A stretch of DNA of 64,000 nucleotides, from positions 62,001-126,000 of the forward strand of contig WYAU01000075.1 of NCBI GenBank assembly GCA_011525665.1, read 5' to 3'. Each line of letters begins with the position of its first letter. Position 1 is the first letter of the stretch. Below the pieces are notes generated by a model. The model saw only the letters and a list, made by a program, of their open reading frames with translations. It made no database searches and had not been told where the DNA came from. Shown here in pieces: positions 1-9,968 of this stretch. A program made the translations under genes and the position numbers. The DNA is from Candidatus Brocadia sp. GTDB taxonomy: Bacteria > Planctomycetota > Brocadiia > Brocadiales > Brocadiaceae.

Positions 1-1
1 A

Positions 2-2038
2 GCCGAAGGAGTTTTCTCCCCCCGCGCCGTTGAACAAAAGAAGGACGATAAGGCGACATTGCAAGCCGGCGGTGGGGTAAAAGTTGTTCAGCCAAGCAAG
101 ATTGTGAGAATTCCCAAAAGCGCTCCCCCCCAGCAACAGCGGGTTGTAAAAATGACGCCGGTAAAAACATTCTGGAAGAAAAAGCAGCCGCATGGTGTTG
201 TACCCTTCAGAAAAAAAGAACAGAGAGGGGAGGTTTTTGAATCAAAAAAACCGGCAGTTAAAGAAAAGGAGGCGAAGGTTATCATGGAGCCTCCGATAAC
301 GGTAAAAGACCTTTCCTCCAAGTTGGGAATTCGCGCAAATGAGATTATTGCCAAATTGCTCCTCGAGCACAATGTGCGCTCAACGATTAATCAGATATTG
401 ACCGAAGATGTTGTCCAACTGTTAGGCATTGAATACGGGGTGGAGATTGAAATTCGAAAAAAAGAGACCACGAAAGAATATGATTTTGTGGCTGAGCAGG
501 TGTCTACAAAGGCGGAGGATATGGTGTATCGGGCGCCAATTGTGACTTTTTTGGGGCATGTTGACCATGGGAAAACTTCGCTTCTTGATAGTATCCGTCA
601 GACGAATGTCGCTGCGGGGGAAGTGGGTGGCATTACACAGCATATCGGCGCGTATAAAGTGGAAATGCACGGGAAGCACATAGTTTTTCTTGATACGCCG
701 GGCCATGAGGCATTTACGGCAATGCGGGCAAGGGGGGCAAATATTACCGATATCGTGGTGCTCGTTGTGGCGGCCGACGATGGGGTAATGCCTCAGACGG
801 AAGAGGCATTGAATCATGCCAAAGCCGCCAATGTGCCAATTGTTGTCGCTGTGAATAAAATTGATAAGCCGGGCGCCAACTCATTGCGGGTCAAACAGCA
901 ACTTGCAAGCCTGGATTTAATTCCTGAAGAATGGGGGGGGAAGACGCAGTTTGTTGAGACTTCAGCCGTCGCGAAAAAGGGAATTGATACCCTGCTTGAA
1001 AGGCTTTTGTTGGAGTCGGAGATCCTGGAGCTTAAAGCAAATCCTAAAAATCCGGCGCGCGGTGTTGTATTAGAGGCCCACTTGAGTGAAGGGCGGGGAG
1101 TGATTGCCAATGTCTTGATACAGGATGGTACCCTGCGTCAAGGGGATATTATCCTTTGTGGTAAAACTTTTGGGAGGGCACGCCTCATCACGACCGATCG
1201 GGGAGTCGAGGTACAAGAGGCGGGCCCATCAACACCGGTATCCGTCTCTGATTTTTCCGAAGTCCCGGAGGCCGGAGATAAATTTTACGTTGTCAGGGAT
1301 ATACAAAGGGCGAGAGAGTTTGCTCAGGAAAGACAAAAGAAAGAACGCGAAACCTCCCTGATAAAATACCAGCATGTTACGCTGGATAGCCTGTATACAA
1401 AAATTGCCGAGGGAAATGTAAAGGAGATCAAGATAATATTAAAGGCTGATTATAAGGGTTCGGTTGAAGTGCTTAAGAAAGCTTTAGAAGAACTTTCAAC
1501 TCCGGAAATTAAAGTGAGGATATTGCATTGCGGTGTTGGCGGTATTACGGAGTCGGACGTGCTTCTGGCTGATGCATCGGACGCCATTGTGATCGGATTT
1601 TATGTGACAACCGAGGACAAGGCGCGTATCTTGGCGGAAGAAAAAGGGGTTGATGTCAGGCTCTACAAAATTATCTACGATGCAACAAACGAAATAAAAG
1701 CTGCAATGGAAGGTATGTTAGAGCCTGAATCTAAAGAGGTTGTATTAGGACAGGTTGAGATACGGCAAGTTTACAATATTTCAAAAATTGGCAACGTTGC
1801 AGGGTGTTATGTGAAAAACGGTAAAATCACGAGGAATTCTTCCGTCCGTTTGATTCGGGATAACATTATTATTTATGACGGAAAATTGGAGTCTTTAAAG
1901 ATAGTGAAAGACGATGTCAGAGAGGTCAGGGCGGGATTCGAATGCGGACTAAAAATTGCCAATTATGATGACATTAAAGTGGGAGATATTGTGGAGGCAT
2001 ACGAAGTGCAAAAGATAGCGAGAACGTTAACGGTATAA
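2..2038 (+). CDS. infB: Translation initiation factor IF-2 (5' end cut by window edge)
   Basis: IF-2 is the GTPase that brings initiator fMet-tRNA to the 30S subunit and promotes subunit joining. The reading frame is open from base 2, so the true start lies before the window; the TTG at 59 is only an internal Leu codon. Counted from that TTG, an IF2_N domain covers about residues 80-130 and the GTPase domain follows, with G1 GHVDHGKT near 166, G3 DTPGHEAF, and G4 NKID. The C-terminal beta-barrel domains that contact tRNA are complete and the gene ends with TAA. It heads a DUF503-rbfA cluster, the usual order of the nusA-infB operon in many bacteria. Identity is secure from the G motifs. Confidence 0.97.
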   Translation, partial: AEGVFSPRAVEQKKDDKATLQAGGGVKVVQPSKIVRIPKSAPPQQQRVVKMTPVKTFWKKKQPHGVVPFRKKEQRGEVFESKKPAVKEKEAKVIMEPPITVKDLSSKLGIRANEIIAKLLLEHNVRSTINQILTEDVVQLLGIEYGVEIEIRKKETTKEYDFVAEQVSTKAEDMVYRAPIVTFLGHVDHGKTSLLDSIRQTNVAAGEVGGITQHIGAYKVEMHGKHIVFLDTPGHEAFTAMRARGANITDIVVLVVAADDGVMPQTEEALNHAKAANVPIVVAVNKIDKPGANSLRVKQQLASLDLIPEEWGGKTQFVETSAVAKKGIDTLLERLLLESEILELKANPKNPARGVVLEAHLSEGRGVIANVLIQDGTLRQGDIILCGKTFGRARLITTDRGVEVQEAGPSTPVSVSDFSEVPEAGDKFYVVRDIQRAREFAQERQKKERETSLIKYQHVTLDSLYTKIAEGNVKEIKIILKADYKGSVEVLKKALEELSTPEIKVRILHCGVGGITESDVLLADASDAIVIGFYVTTEDKARILAEEKGVDVRLYKIIYDATNEIKAAMEGMLEPESKEVVLGQVEIRQVYNISKIGNVAGCYVKNGKITRNSSVRLIRDNIIIYDGKLESLKIVKDDVREVRAGFECGLKIANYDDIKVGDIVEAYEVQKIARTLTV

Positions 2039-2146
2039 TAAGTGTGTTTCGAACGTTGTCTGGCAATATTCTTTAAAAAAATTGTTATTCCTTCCCGTTA
2101 TTTCCTTCCTGGCAATTAAGGTAACCCTGATTACATACGGTACGCT

Positions 2147-2458
2147 ATGAACTTGGAGTTCTGTAAATCTGACGATGCGGTGGTTGGGGTTCTCAATATT
2201 CGATTAGTAATCCGGAGTGCAAATACATTAAAGGATAAACGTCGCATCATTAAGAGCCTGAAAGATCGGGTTAAAAATAATTTTAACGTCTCTATCTCAG
2301 AAATCGGAACATTAGATCATTGCCAGTATTCCAGATTAGGGATTGCAATGGTGGGAAATGATAAAGGGTATGTGAACGGTGCATTGTCGAATTTACTGAA
2401 TATGTTCCGGCTCGCAACCTCTGTGGAGCTTGTTGGTTATCATCTCGAATTTGTTTAA
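2147..2458 (+). CDS. DUF503 family protein (YlxP-like)
   Basis: A 103-residue protein of the DUF503/YlxP family, typically found between infB and rbfA. Its biochemical role is not settled; YlxP has been linked to ribosome or RNA function. Recognisable features are the N-terminal beta strand ending in IRLVIRSANTLKDKRRIIKS, which is the family hallmark, then VSISEIG and a second ferredoxin-like half. The C-terminus (about residues 60-103) is compact and the whole is near the family's usual 90-100 residues. The ATG at 2147 has no strong ribosome site. The position between infB and rbfA supports the call. Confidence 0.85.
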   Translation: MNLEFCKSDDAVVGVLNIRLVIRSANTLKDKRRIIKSLKDRVKNNFNVSISEIGTLDHCQYSRLGIAMVGNDKGYVNGALSNLLNMFRLATSVELVGYHLEFV

Positions 2459-2541
2459 TCCCGTGAGAGGGAATGTGCGTTCATGCGATAAATCCCGTTG
2501 AAGCATCGTGTATTTTGTTTATCATAAAGAAGGAGGTTGTT

Positions 2542-2919
2542 ATGCCTTCACGAAGAATGGAACGGATTTCCGAATCTGTTAAACAAGAAGTAAGTAAAAT
2601 CATACTTTACGAACTCAAAGATCCGCGGTTAAGTTTTATTACGGTTACTAAAGTTGAAGTTGCATCTGATTTGAAAAGGGCAAAGGTGTATATTTCTGTT
2701 TTAGGGGATGTGCTTACTCAGAGGAAAACGCTGCGGGCACTGGAACATGCCAGAGGATTTATTCAGTCAAAGGTGGGTGCACAACTCCAGATAAGATATA
2801 CTCCCTTGTTGACGTTTTATCTGGATGAATCGTTAAAAAAAAGCCAGCATATTTCAAACCTTATTGACGAGGCAGTTAAGGGAAGCGATATTACAATTAA
2901 AGGTGAGTTGGAAGGATGA
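2542..2919 (+). CDS. rbfA: Ribosome-binding factor A
   Basis: RbfA is a KH-type RNA-binding protein that helps mature the 5' end of 16S rRNA in the 30S subunit. I choose the ATG at 2542 (125 residues) because AAGGAGG lies just upstream at 2530-2536 and because the family starts with a short basic segment like [16 protein letters not shown]. The open frame runs back to 2473 but those residues look non-coding. Family signatures include [20 protein letters not shown] and the following KVYISVLG strand. The last four bases overlap hisG (ATGA), so the two are probably translationally coupled. Confidence 0.95.
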   Translation: MPSRRMERISESVKQEVSKIILYELKDPRLSFITVTKVEVASDLKRAKVYISVLGDVLTQRKTLRALEHARGFIQSKVGAQLQIRYTPLLTFYLDESLKKSQHISNLIDEAVKGSDITIKGELEG

Positions 2920-3788
2920 AAAAATTACATTTAGGTTTACCGAAAGGCAGTCTTCAGGAAGCAACCGTTGAAATGATGAAAAAGGCGGGCTATACCGTCC
3001 ATGTGAGTCCCCGATCTTATTATCCTTCGATCGATGACGATGAAATTTCCGTACGATTAATCAGGCCGCAGGATATGTCCCGATATGTTGAAAAAGGGAT
3101 TGTTGATGCAGGTCTGACCGGTGCCGATTGGGTGAAGGAAGCAGGTTCTGACGTAAGAGTGGTTGTAAGCCTTGTGTATGCCAAGCAACAGTTGACAAAG
3201 GTAAAGTGGGTTCTGGCTGTGCCTGAAAGTTCGTCCATACGTTCCGTGGATGATCTTCAGAATAAAAAGATTGCGACGGAACTCGTGAACGTGACCCGGC
3301 AATACCTTGCAGAACGCGGCGTGGTTGCTGATATTGAATTTTCCCACGGCGCTACTGAGGCAAAGGCTCCGGACTTGGTCGATGCGATTGTAGAACTTAC
3401 GGAAACGGGGAGCAGCCTGAGGGCAAATAAACTCCGTATTATTGAGACCGTTATGGAATCTTCAACTCAGCTTATCGCCAATCATCATGCGTGGAAAGAT
3501 GATTGGAAACGCACAAAAATAGAGAATCTTGCAATGCTTTTTGAAGGAGCCATTATTGCCCGTGCAAAGGTCGGGTTAAAGATGAATGTCTCAAATGGGG
3601 CTTTGGAGCAGGTGTTAAAAAAATTGCCCGCATTGAGAAAGCCAACAGTTTCTTCTCTGTCGGAAGGAGCCGGTTATGCGATTGAAACGGTGCTGGATGA
3701 GACGATAGCAAGAAGCATTACCCCTGAACTGAAAAGAGCGGGAGCTGAAGGGATTATTGAATACCCATTGAACAAGGTTATTCTTTAA
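2916..3788 (+). CDS. hisG: ATP phosphoribosyltransferase, long form
   Basis: HisG catalyses the first step of histidine synthesis, joining ATP and PRPP to give phosphoribosyl-ATP. At 290 residues it is the long (HisG_L) type, with a C-terminal ACT-like domain for feedback inhibition by histidine, so it should not need HisZ. Seen motifs are the N-terminal [12 protein letters not shown], the substrate-binding LTGADWV, the loop VNVTRQYL, and the PRPP-binding [18 protein letters not shown]. It starts in the ATGA overlap with rbfA. No other his gene is nearby, so its place inside a translation-factor cluster is unusual. Confidence 0.95.
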   Translation: MKKLHLGLPKGSLQEATVEMMKKAGYTVHVSPRSYYPSIDDDEISVRLIRPQDMSRYVEKGIVDAGLTGADWVKEAGSDVRVVVSLVYAKQQLTKVKWVLAVPESSSIRSVDDLQNKKIATELVNVTRQYLAERGVVADIEFSHGATEAKAPDLVDAIVELTETGSSLRANKLRIIETVMESSTQLIANHHAWKDDWKRTKIENLAMLFEGAIIARAKVGLKMNVSNGALEQVLKKLPALRKPTVSSLSEGAGYAIETVLDETIARSITPELKRAGAEGIIEYPLNKVIL

Positions 3789-3834
3789 GGATGGGGGAGT
3801 TCGGTTGCATTAAGGATATGCAAAGAAAGATGAA

Positions 3835-5406
3835 ATGGTATGTGTCAGGTCTTTTCCTTTTGTGTTTGTAATACTCTTGTCTGTTGGTTTCCACGGATGC
3901 AGCAGTATTGCGGCTAAACATGACAGCCGGTTCTTGCCGGGTAAGGCGGGCGGGCCTTTGCATGGACAGGAAAAAGCGTATGCCTATTTTTGCACCGGCT
4001 ATTTTTCCCTGCTGGATAGGGAGTGGGAAGATGCGGCCGCTTATTTTGAAAAGGCGATTCAATTAGACCATACTTCTGGAAGGATCTTTCAACATTTAGC
4101 CACATGCTATTTTCAATTAGGGAAGAATGAAAAGTCTATCGACTATGTTGAACAATTGGCCAAGATAAAACCCAATGAATTCAGCGTTCATTATACATTG
4201 GCTACACTGTATGAAACAGTCGGAAAAACCCGGGACGCCATTGCGGAATATGAATATGCCCGCCGGTGTAAAACAACGAAGCTGGACCATGTGTTTCTGG
4301 CGGACACTTTTTACAGACTCGCCAATCTTTATATGCAGGAAGGCATGATGGAAAAGGGGATAGAGTGTTATGAGAGAATGTTTGACATGAAACTGGTAAG
4401 CGAACCGGTAAAGATATACTATGAGATCGGTCAGAAATATTTTGAAAAAAATGATATAAAAAAGGCCCTGGAATATTTTTTAAAGGTAAAAGAAGCTGAT
4501 CCAAACCTGAGTTTCGCCAATTTTTATCTCACACTTTGCTACGACGCGCTTCGTGACTATGATAATGCAATTAAAGAAGCAAAGATTTTTTTGGAAAAAG
4601 AACCCGCCAACTGGGTTATGCATTTAGCATTGTCTGAGATATACGAGAAAACAAACAATGAGTCCAAACAAAGCGAAGAAATTGAAAAAATCACGGAAAT
4701 TCTGGAAAAAAATATAGAGGCAGGGAGTAAGAATCCAAAGGAGTATTTCTTGCTCTGTCAAATTTACAGAAATCAGAGGAAAATTGAGGAAGCGATCGCG
4801 GTCGTTGAGAATATGAAATTGATTCCCCTCGATAAAGAAACAACACGGGATGTCCATTTTTTGCTGGCAAATCTTTATTACGAAGGTCAAAGACTTGACA
4901 GGGCAGAAGAAGCGTTACGGATGACCCTGAAACTTGATCCAGATTTTCACGAGGCAAATAATTTCCTTGGTTACCTGTTCATTGAAGACAATAGAAATTT
5001 AGATGAAGCCATTCGGCTTGTCAATAAGGCTTTAAAGGCACAACCACAAAATGGTGCATATCTTGACAGCTTGGGCTGGGCTTATTATAAGAAGGCACAG
5101 GAGGTCGGGAAAGAAGATTATTTAATTATGGCACTTCAAAAATTGTTGGAGGCTATTCAATTCATGGAAGAGCCTGACATCTATGAGCATATTGGGGACG
5201 TGCATTATAGTTTGGGGAATTGGGATGGGGCTGTTACTTTTTGGGAAAAAGCACAGGCTTTATATAAAAAGACATTTGGCCACGGTGTGCAAGTAATGAA
5301 TATTACAAGGAAATTAGAAAAAATAAAGAGGTTACTATCTATAGAAGAGCGGGATTCAAAGAGTATTAAAAAACGTATAGAGGGTGAACGTAACGTTCAA
5401 CCGTAA
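3835..5406 (+). CDS. TPR-repeat lipoprotein
   Basis: A 523-residue protein with a lipoprotein-type signal at its N-terminus: a hydrophobic stretch FPFVFVILLSVGFHGC with a candidate lipobox Cys near residue 22. The rest is almost entirely tetratricopeptide repeats (for example YFSLLDREWEDAAAYFEKAI, then KKALEYFLKVKEADP and AEEALRMTLKLDPDFHEAN). It should sit in the periplasm, lipid-anchored, as a scaffold for protein-protein contacts; no enzymatic domain is visible. It follows hisG by 46 bases and precedes yebC. The start lacks a strong ribosome site. A role cannot be given from sequence. Confidence 0.85.
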   Translation: MVCVRSFPFVFVILLSVGFHGCSSIAAKHDSRFLPGKAGGPLHGQEKAYAYFCTGYFSLLDREWEDAAAYFEKAIQLDHTSGRIFQHLATCYFQLGKNEKSIDYVEQLAKIKPNEFSVHYTLATLYETVGKTRDAIAEYEYARRCKTTKLDHVFLADTFYRLANLYMQEGMMEKGIECYERMFDMKLVSEPVKIYYEIGQKYFEKNDIKKALEYFLKVKEADPNLSFANFYLTLCYDALRDYDNAIKEAKIFLEKEPANWVMHLALSEIYEKTNNESKQSEEIEKITEILEKNIEAGSKNPKEYFLLCQIYRNQRKIEEAIAVVENMKLIPLDKETTRDVHFLLANLYYEGQRLDRAEEALRMTLKLDPDFHEANNFLGYLFIEDNRNLDEAIRLVNKALKAQPQNGAYLDSLGWAYYKKAQEVGKEDYLIMALQKLLEAIQFMEEPDIYEHIGDVHYSLGNWDGAVTFWEKAQALYKKTFGHGVQVMNITRKLEKIKRLLSIEERDSKSIKKRIEGERNVQP

Positions 5407-5443
5407 GTTTTTCTAAAAATATTTTAAGGAGAAATAAGGGAAA

Positions 5444-6199
5444 TTGGCTGGACATTCACATTGGGCAAGCATAAAACACAAAAAGGGAGCAGCTGATGCA
5501 AAAAAGGGCAAAATGTTTTCGAAGATAGCCCGCATGATAACTGTGGCTTCCAGGAGAGGTGGCGGCGACCCGGATATGAATCCGAAACTACAGTTGGCTA
5601 TTAGTAAGGCAAGGGCGGTTAATATGCCTAAAGAGAACATAGAGCGGGCCATCCAGAAAGGCACGGGGGGTGGTGAGACGTCAGAGTTGTTTGAATGTTT
5701 GTACGAAGGATACGGACCTCATGGAATAGCTTTAATGGTTGAGATACTGACGGACAATAAAAACAGGACGGCTCCTGAAATAAGAAAGATATTTGAGCGA
5801 TTTGGCGGAAATATGGGAGAGTCAGGCTGTGTTTCCTGGATGTTTGAAAAAAGGGGGCTTATTAGTGTGAACAGCAATAATCTCAGTGAAGACGAGCTTA
5901 TGATGCTGGCCTTAGACGCAGGGGCAGATGATTTACAAAAGGCGGGAGATCTGTTTCAGATTATATGCCCCCAAACGACTTTGGATGTTGTAAAAAAGGC
6001 TATTGAGGGCAAAAACATAAAGATCGAAGGCGCCGAGATAAGCTGGATACCGAAAAGTAATATTGATCTGGACGATACGGCCGGCCGAAAAGTGCTGGGA
6101 CTTATGGAGGCTTTAGAAGACCACGATGATGTGCAAAACGTCTATTCCAATTTTAATCTGTCACAAACACTTCTTGCAGAAATGCAGGCGAGTAAATAA
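5444..6199 (+). CDS. yebC: YebC/PmpR family protein
   Basis: A 251-residue protein of the YebC/TACO1 family. Members bind DNA or ribosomes; recent work on relatives links them to translation of proline stretches, while others act as transcription regulators. The start is TTG at 5444, with AAGGAG at 5427-5432, because translation from there gives the highly conserved opening AGHSHWASIKHKKGAADAKK. Further family blocks are NMPKENIERAIQKGTGG and YEGYGPHGIALMVEILTDN. It is the last + gene before the convergent ftsH. Confidence 0.95.
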   Translation: MAGHSHWASIKHKKGAADAKKGKMFSKIARMITVASRRGGGDPDMNPKLQLAISKARAVNMPKENIERAIQKGTGGGETSELFECLYEGYGPHGIALMVEILTDNKNRTAPEIRKIFERFGGNMGESGCVSWMFEKRGLISVNSNNLSEDELMMLALDAGADDLQKAGDLFQIICPQTTLDVVKKAIEGKNIKIEGAEISWIPKSNIDLDDTAGRKVLGLMEALEDHDDVQNVYSNFNLSQTLLAEMQASK

Positions 6200-6228
6200 A
6201 CAGCCCTTTACACTATACATCGCTGCTT

Positions 6229-8148
6229 CTATTTTCCTTCTTCTTTCCGGAAGTATTGCAGATTTTGCCGGGGTTGCTCAACGGGTGTAATATCGATTTC
6301 TTTATGGGCATAGGGGTGTTTCTTATCAATTTTCAGCAATTCAAGGACTTGCTCGCCATCTAATACTTCGTCCTCTTCGAGTTTCTTTGCTAACAGATTT
6401 AGTTTATCCTTATTATCGTTGAGCAATTTTTTGACCCTATCATAGTTCCCCATAATAAGATTGGTAACTTCTTCGTCAATAATGACGGCTGTTTTCTCGC
6501 TGTATTCTTTTTCTTGTACGAGATCGTGGCCGAGAAAAATGTTTCCCGATTGCCGTCCAAAAGTCTGGGGGCCTAACTTTTTGCTCATACCAAAGCGGCA
6601 TACATAATTTCGAGCCAGTTGCGAGGCCTTTTCCAGATCATTTTGTGCGCCAGTTGAGATTTTGTGTATTTCCAGTTCTTCCGCAGCCCTTCCGCCCAGC
6701 AATACACAAAGGGTATCCAAAATTTCCGGTTCAGTAGTTAAGTATTTATCTTCCAGAGGCAATTGCATCGTGTATCCCAGCGCCGCGGTACCTCTCGGAA
6801 TGATAGAAACTTTGTGAACAGGATCCGTGTTGGGAAGCAGCGCGGCTACCAACGTGTGGCCTGCCTCGTGAATCGCAACAGCCTTTTTTTCCGTATCGCT
6901 CATGATTCTGCTCTTTCGCTCAGGACCGGCCAACACCCTGTCAATGGAGGATTCCAATTCTTCCATGCCGACAGAATTCTTATTATACCGTGCCGCAAGA
7001 AGTGCTGCTTCGTTGACAACGTTTGCCAGGTCTGCCCCCGAAAAGCCTGCGGTGCGCTTTGCTATAATTTTTAAGCTGACGTCGGAATCGATCTTTACGT
7101 TTTTGGCATGAACAGACAATACAGCTTCCCGTCCAACCAGGTCTGGCCTGTCAACAGTTACTTGACGGTCGAAACGTCCCGGACGTAACAATGCGCTGTC
7201 CAGGACATCGGGCCGGTTGGTTGCGGCAATGATGATGACACCCTTCTGGGAATTAAATCCATCCATCTCTGCCAGAAGCTGGTTAAGGGTCTGTTCTCGT
7301 TCGTCATGACCGCCCCCCAGTCCGGTGCCACGTTGACGGCCAACACTGTCAATTTCATCAATGAAGATAATACAGGGGGCCTTTGCTTTTGCCTGCTCGA
7401 ACATATCCCGTACCCGTGCGGCCCCCATTCCCACAAACATCTCGACAAAATCGGAACCGCTGATTGAAAAAAATGGTACACCCGCTTCACCGGCAACGGC
7501 TCTCGCAAGGAGTGTTTTTCCGGTTCCTGGAGGACCGATTAAAAGGACACCTTTAGGGATCTTCCCGCCCAATTTTTGAAATCGCTCCGGGTAAGAAAGA
7601 AAGTCTATAATTTCTTTCAACTCTTCTTTTGCTTCGTCACATCCTGCAACATCAATGAATGTTGTTTTTTGAGAACCATTATCTGAATACAACTTTATCT
7701 TGGCTTTGCCAAATGACATAAAAGGCGAGCCCATCCCTCCCACCCTTTTAAAGAGAAAGAACCACCCCAGCGCCATGATGCCAAAGGGAAATACCCACCA
7801 CATCAGGATGTTTTTTAAGAAATTATTTTCTGCAGCGCCTTTAAATCTAACCTTCTGTAATTCAAGTTCGTTGACGAGTTCTGCATCTTGTATCGGTACG
7901 GTAACGAATGCGATCTTTTCTTCTCGATCACCTTCGACAGATAATTTTTTATAATGACCCCGAATAAGGTTGGAGCCTACCGTACAGTCGGATATATAGC
8001 CATTCTTAAGATAGAGCCTGAACTGGCTGTAAGATATTTCTTCAGCCTTGGGGGATAAAAATATCTGTGCCACATACATGACGGCGAGAAAGAGCAGGAT
8101 ATATCCAATAGAAAATCTTGACTTCTTGGTTTTATTTTTTTTATCCAT
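6229..8148 (-). CDS. ftsH: ATP-dependent zinc metalloprotease FtsH
   Basis: FtsH is a hexameric, membrane-anchored AAA+ protease that removes damaged membrane proteins and short-lived regulators. The 639-residue sequence has a first membrane helix at about 12-30, an FtsH extracellular region, and a second helix at about 113-133. The AAA domain has Walker A GPPGTGKT at 205-212, Walker [10 protein letters not shown] near 260 and the second region of homology with [18 protein letters not shown]. The zinc site HEAGH is at 427-431. Start ATG at 8148. It is transcribed alone, convergent with yebC. Confidence 0.98.
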   Translation of the reverse strand: MDKKNKTKKSRFSIGYILLFLAVMYVAQIFLSPKAEEISYSQFRLYLKNGYISDCTVGSNLIRGHYKKLSVEGDREEKIAFVTVPIQDAELVNELELQKVRFKGAAENNFLKNILMWWVFPFGIMALGWFFLFKRVGGMGSPFMSFGKAKIKLYSDNGSQKTTFIDVAGCDEAKEELKEIIDFLSYPERFQKLGGKIPKGVLLIGPPGTGKTLLARAVAGEAGVPFFSISGSDFVEMFVGMGAARVRDMFEQAKAKAPCIIFIDEIDSVGRQRGTGLGGGHDEREQTLNQLLAEMDGFNSQKGVIIIAATNRPDVLDSALLRPGRFDRQVTVDRPDLVGREAVLSVHAKNVKIDSDVSLKIIAKRTAGFSGADLANVVNEAALLAARYNKNSVGMEELESSIDRVLAGPERKSRIMSDTEKKAVAIHEAGHTLVAALLPNTDPVHKVSIIPRGTAALGYTMQLPLEDKYLTTEPEILDTLCVLLGGRAAEELEIHKISTGAQNDLEKASQLARNYVCRFGMSKKLGPQTFGRQSGNIFLGHDLVQEKEYSEKTAVIIDEEVTNLIMGNYDRVKKLLNDNKDKLNLLAKKLEEDEVLDGEQVLELLKIDKKHPYAHKEIDITPVEQPRQNLQYFRKEEGK

Positions 8149-8284
8149 TCAATTTGGTTAAAAAGATTAAAAATGCCTTATATCAAGAACATAAGGTAAT
8201 TAAAGTAATATTTTTAGCAAAAAATCAAACTGAATTATAGTAGAAAAGACGATCAATGTCAAAATATTTCAAAAGAGATTTAGA

Positions 8285-8312
8285 TTGATAATGGATAGAA
8301 AGATACTATAAT
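8285..8312 (+). promoter_or_regulatory. Sigma-70-type promoter of tRNA-Pro
   Basis: A -35 box TTGATA (8285-8290) and a perfect -10 box TATAAT (8307-8312) are separated by 16 bases. The predicted start, about 8319, lies a few bases before the mature 5' end of the tRNA at 8323. Confidence 0.75.
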
Positions 8313-8322
8313 AAGATAATGT

Positions 8323-8400
8323 CGGGGTGTAGCGCAGCTTGGCTAGCGCGCTTGAATGGGGTTCAAGAGGTCGTGGGTTCAAATCCCGCCACCCCGACCA
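8323..8400 (+). tRNA. tRNA-Pro (anticodon GGG)
   Basis: A full cloverleaf can be drawn by eye. The acceptor stem CGGGGTG (8323-8329) pairs with CACCCCG (8390-8396). The D stem is GCGC/GCGC. The anticodon stem CTTGA/TCAAG encloses the loop ATGGGGT with anticodon GGG at 8358-8360. The T stem GTGGG/CCCGC carries TTCAAAT. Discriminator A and an encoded CCA complete the 3' end. The 3' half borders integrase remnants, so it was probably an attachment site. Confidence 0.97.
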
Positions 8401-8423
8401 CTATTTTCAAGGGTTTCAGGATA

Positions 8424-8603
8424 TTAACCATTGCTCGCCTCTCTCAAATTGTATAGTTTTTGTATAGTTGGTTTCGCTGTCAAGATGTTATCCAGCGTAT
8501 CAACTGCTTTAACCTTGTGACTCGGTGCAAGGTGGGCATATCTTAAGGTCATCTTAAAGTCTTTGTGCCCCATAAGTTCTTTTACGGTAGTAAGGTCAAT
8601 ACA
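8424..8603 (-). pseudogene. C-terminal fragment of a tyrosine (phage-type) integrase
   Basis: Read on the - strand, an open frame ends at the TAA at 8426-8424. It encodes about 60 residues of the catalytic end of a tyrosine recombinase. The segment DLTTVKELMGHKDFKMTLRY holds the conserved GH of box II and the nucleophilic Tyr, followed by AHLAPSHKVKAVDTLD. The rest of the gene is gone: at about 8604 the sequence changes abruptly to a piece of a restriction enzyme on the other strand. The fragment sits 24 bases from tRNA-Pro, the normal position for an integrase that used this tRNA as attachment site. Confidence 0.85.
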
Positions 8604-8744
8604 ACTAAAGGATATTTTGTTCTAAAAGACGGAATAAACAAGATGTTAACCCATCATTATGGCTTTACCGAGAAAGAATTGGACTTTATCAATAACTACG
8701 ACATCAATTAGTGCATGGGTAAAGAATTAGGCGCGGATGATTGA
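8604..8744 (+). pseudogene. C-terminal fragment of a type IIG restriction-modification enzyme
   Basis: The + frame from 8604 reads LKDGINKMLTHHYGFTEKEL then DFINNYDIN, an in-frame TAG at 8709-8711, and CMGKELGADD before a final TGA. This matches the typical C-terminal end of Eco57I/PglX-like DNA methyltransferase-restriction proteins, which usually reads HYGFTEEELDFIINYDIKYRMG. The internal stop replaces the usual Tyr codon, so the piece is dead. It is only the last 45 or so codons and is fused directly to the integrase fragment. Confidence 0.7.
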
Positions 8745-8750
8745 AATTGT

Positions 8751-9428
8751 GTAACTATTCAGCGTATTTTCACCCACCGCCGCTACGAGTGGGTAAAATC
8801 AGGCAATTCTCCACGGAATACCATTTGTAATGCCTGGCTCAGATTCACCTCTTGTTTTCGACAGGTGGAAAGATAAGTACCGATAAGGCAGAAAATCTTT
8901 GCTCCATCGAGAGATCGAAAACGCCCCGATATCTTCTGCTGTACCTTTGTCATCCTGATATCTTTTTCTGCCAGATTATTCGTGAAGGGGACGCCATAAA
9001 CCTCAGCACATCGCCCTCATACTCCCGTAATCGTTCCAGGAGATTCCACGCCTTTGTTCTTCTTGCCCCCCCTTTTTTCCTTACGATTCGTTTCATCAGG
9101 GGGAGGGCTTTCCGCTTCTGCCCTTTGCAATATCGACCGATACCTGTACCGGTACTTCTCAGACTCGCTGCTTTCCAACATGCCTCCCGCATTCTTTACC
9201 GCACGGTTTATCTCTTCAAGCAACGCCTTCATTTCTTTCGCCCCTAACTCGCCACAAAAGTATGGAATTCTCTGGTTGAACAAAACTCCACACCTCTCTT
9301 TGCAAAGGCTTCCTATTGACTACGGTGGTCACTTCTACGGCCCTCTATGCCACCTACCATACCGACTGCCTGTTTTTCTCGAATTGAGTGTCAAGTAAAT
9401 TCTGAAATATTTTCGCTGAATAGTTATC
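8751..9428 (-). mobile_element. Remnant IS66-type insertion sequence with inverted ends
   Basis: The left end GTAACTATTCAGCG (from 8751) recurs in inverted form at the right end (9411-9428; read on the - strand, ATAACTATTCAGCG). The 14-base match, with one difference at the first base, marks the terminal repeats. Between them lie only about 680 bases, far below the more than 2 kb of a full IS66 element, and they contain broken transposase sequence. I see no clear 8-base target duplication, so the flanks may have changed since insertion. Confidence 0.65.
8783..9283 (-). pseudogene. Broken IS66-family transposase (C-terminal half)
   Basis: Reading the - strand from 9283, one frame gives FCGELGAKEMKALLEEINRA and RYRSILQRAEAESPPPDETN. 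A second frame continues with NLLERLREYEGDVLRFM and ends QKKISG, stop. A third resumes with FRSLDGAKIFCLIGTYLSTC and RKQEVNLSQALQMVF before the TAG at 8785-8783. These are successive blocks of the IS66 transposase C-terminus. At least two frameshifts and a deletion of the stretch normally between VLRFM and QKISG make it non-functional. Annotating it as separate small genes would be wrong. Confidence 0.85.
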
Positions 9429-9968
9429 TTTAATTTTGCTATTGTAAAACAAATAATTGACTATTTTGCAAGATTATGCTAAACAGTGCGACAAAATTTG
9501 TCAATAATTATATAAGGCGAATAATATGTGTTCAGATAAAAAGTGAACTCTTTAAAATACCTTGAGCATGAATACGCAAATTACACATAGGGATATAGAA
9601 AGAATGGAGAAGCAATTATTGGTGCCGGGCAAGAAAATTGACAAACACTAGCACGGAGGATTCACGGGTTGGCTCCTTTGAGGTTGAATGGGGCCATTTT
9701 AACGATATCAGTCAATCCAAGAGAACTGTTAACAATCCCTTGATGATGTCAGAGGGGTCAATTATAATGACTTGCGCAGTCACACTGAAACACCTGACAG
9801 TCACAGGAAAAGAGCGGAAAAATGTACAAATGTACGGCTTGCACATAAGAGCGTTGATCCGTATACTATATTGAATTACCAGTTTCGGCAAAATTCATTT
9901 TGATTGGAGTTCTTCTGCGCCAGGATGTAATACTACAAGTCTGTTTTTCGGGAAAATGAAATAAACTC
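9429..9968. other. Intergenic stretch, no recognisable gene
   Basis: This 540-base stretch between the IS remnant and the ABC exporter holds no convincing gene. A 27-codon ATG frame at 9569 (MNTQITHRDIERMEKQLLVP...) and a 78-codon frame beginning with a non-ATG codon at 9638 are open but match nothing I know and have no good ribosome site. They may be decayed pieces of the same mobile island. Confidence 0.5.

Noticed and set aside
8852-9398. Several + strand open frames across the IS66 remnant
   Set aside because: They are antisense shadows of the broken transposase on the - strand.
9638-9874. 78-codon open frame after the IS remnant
   Set aside because: Starts with a non-ATG codon, has no ribosome site and matches nothing I recognise.
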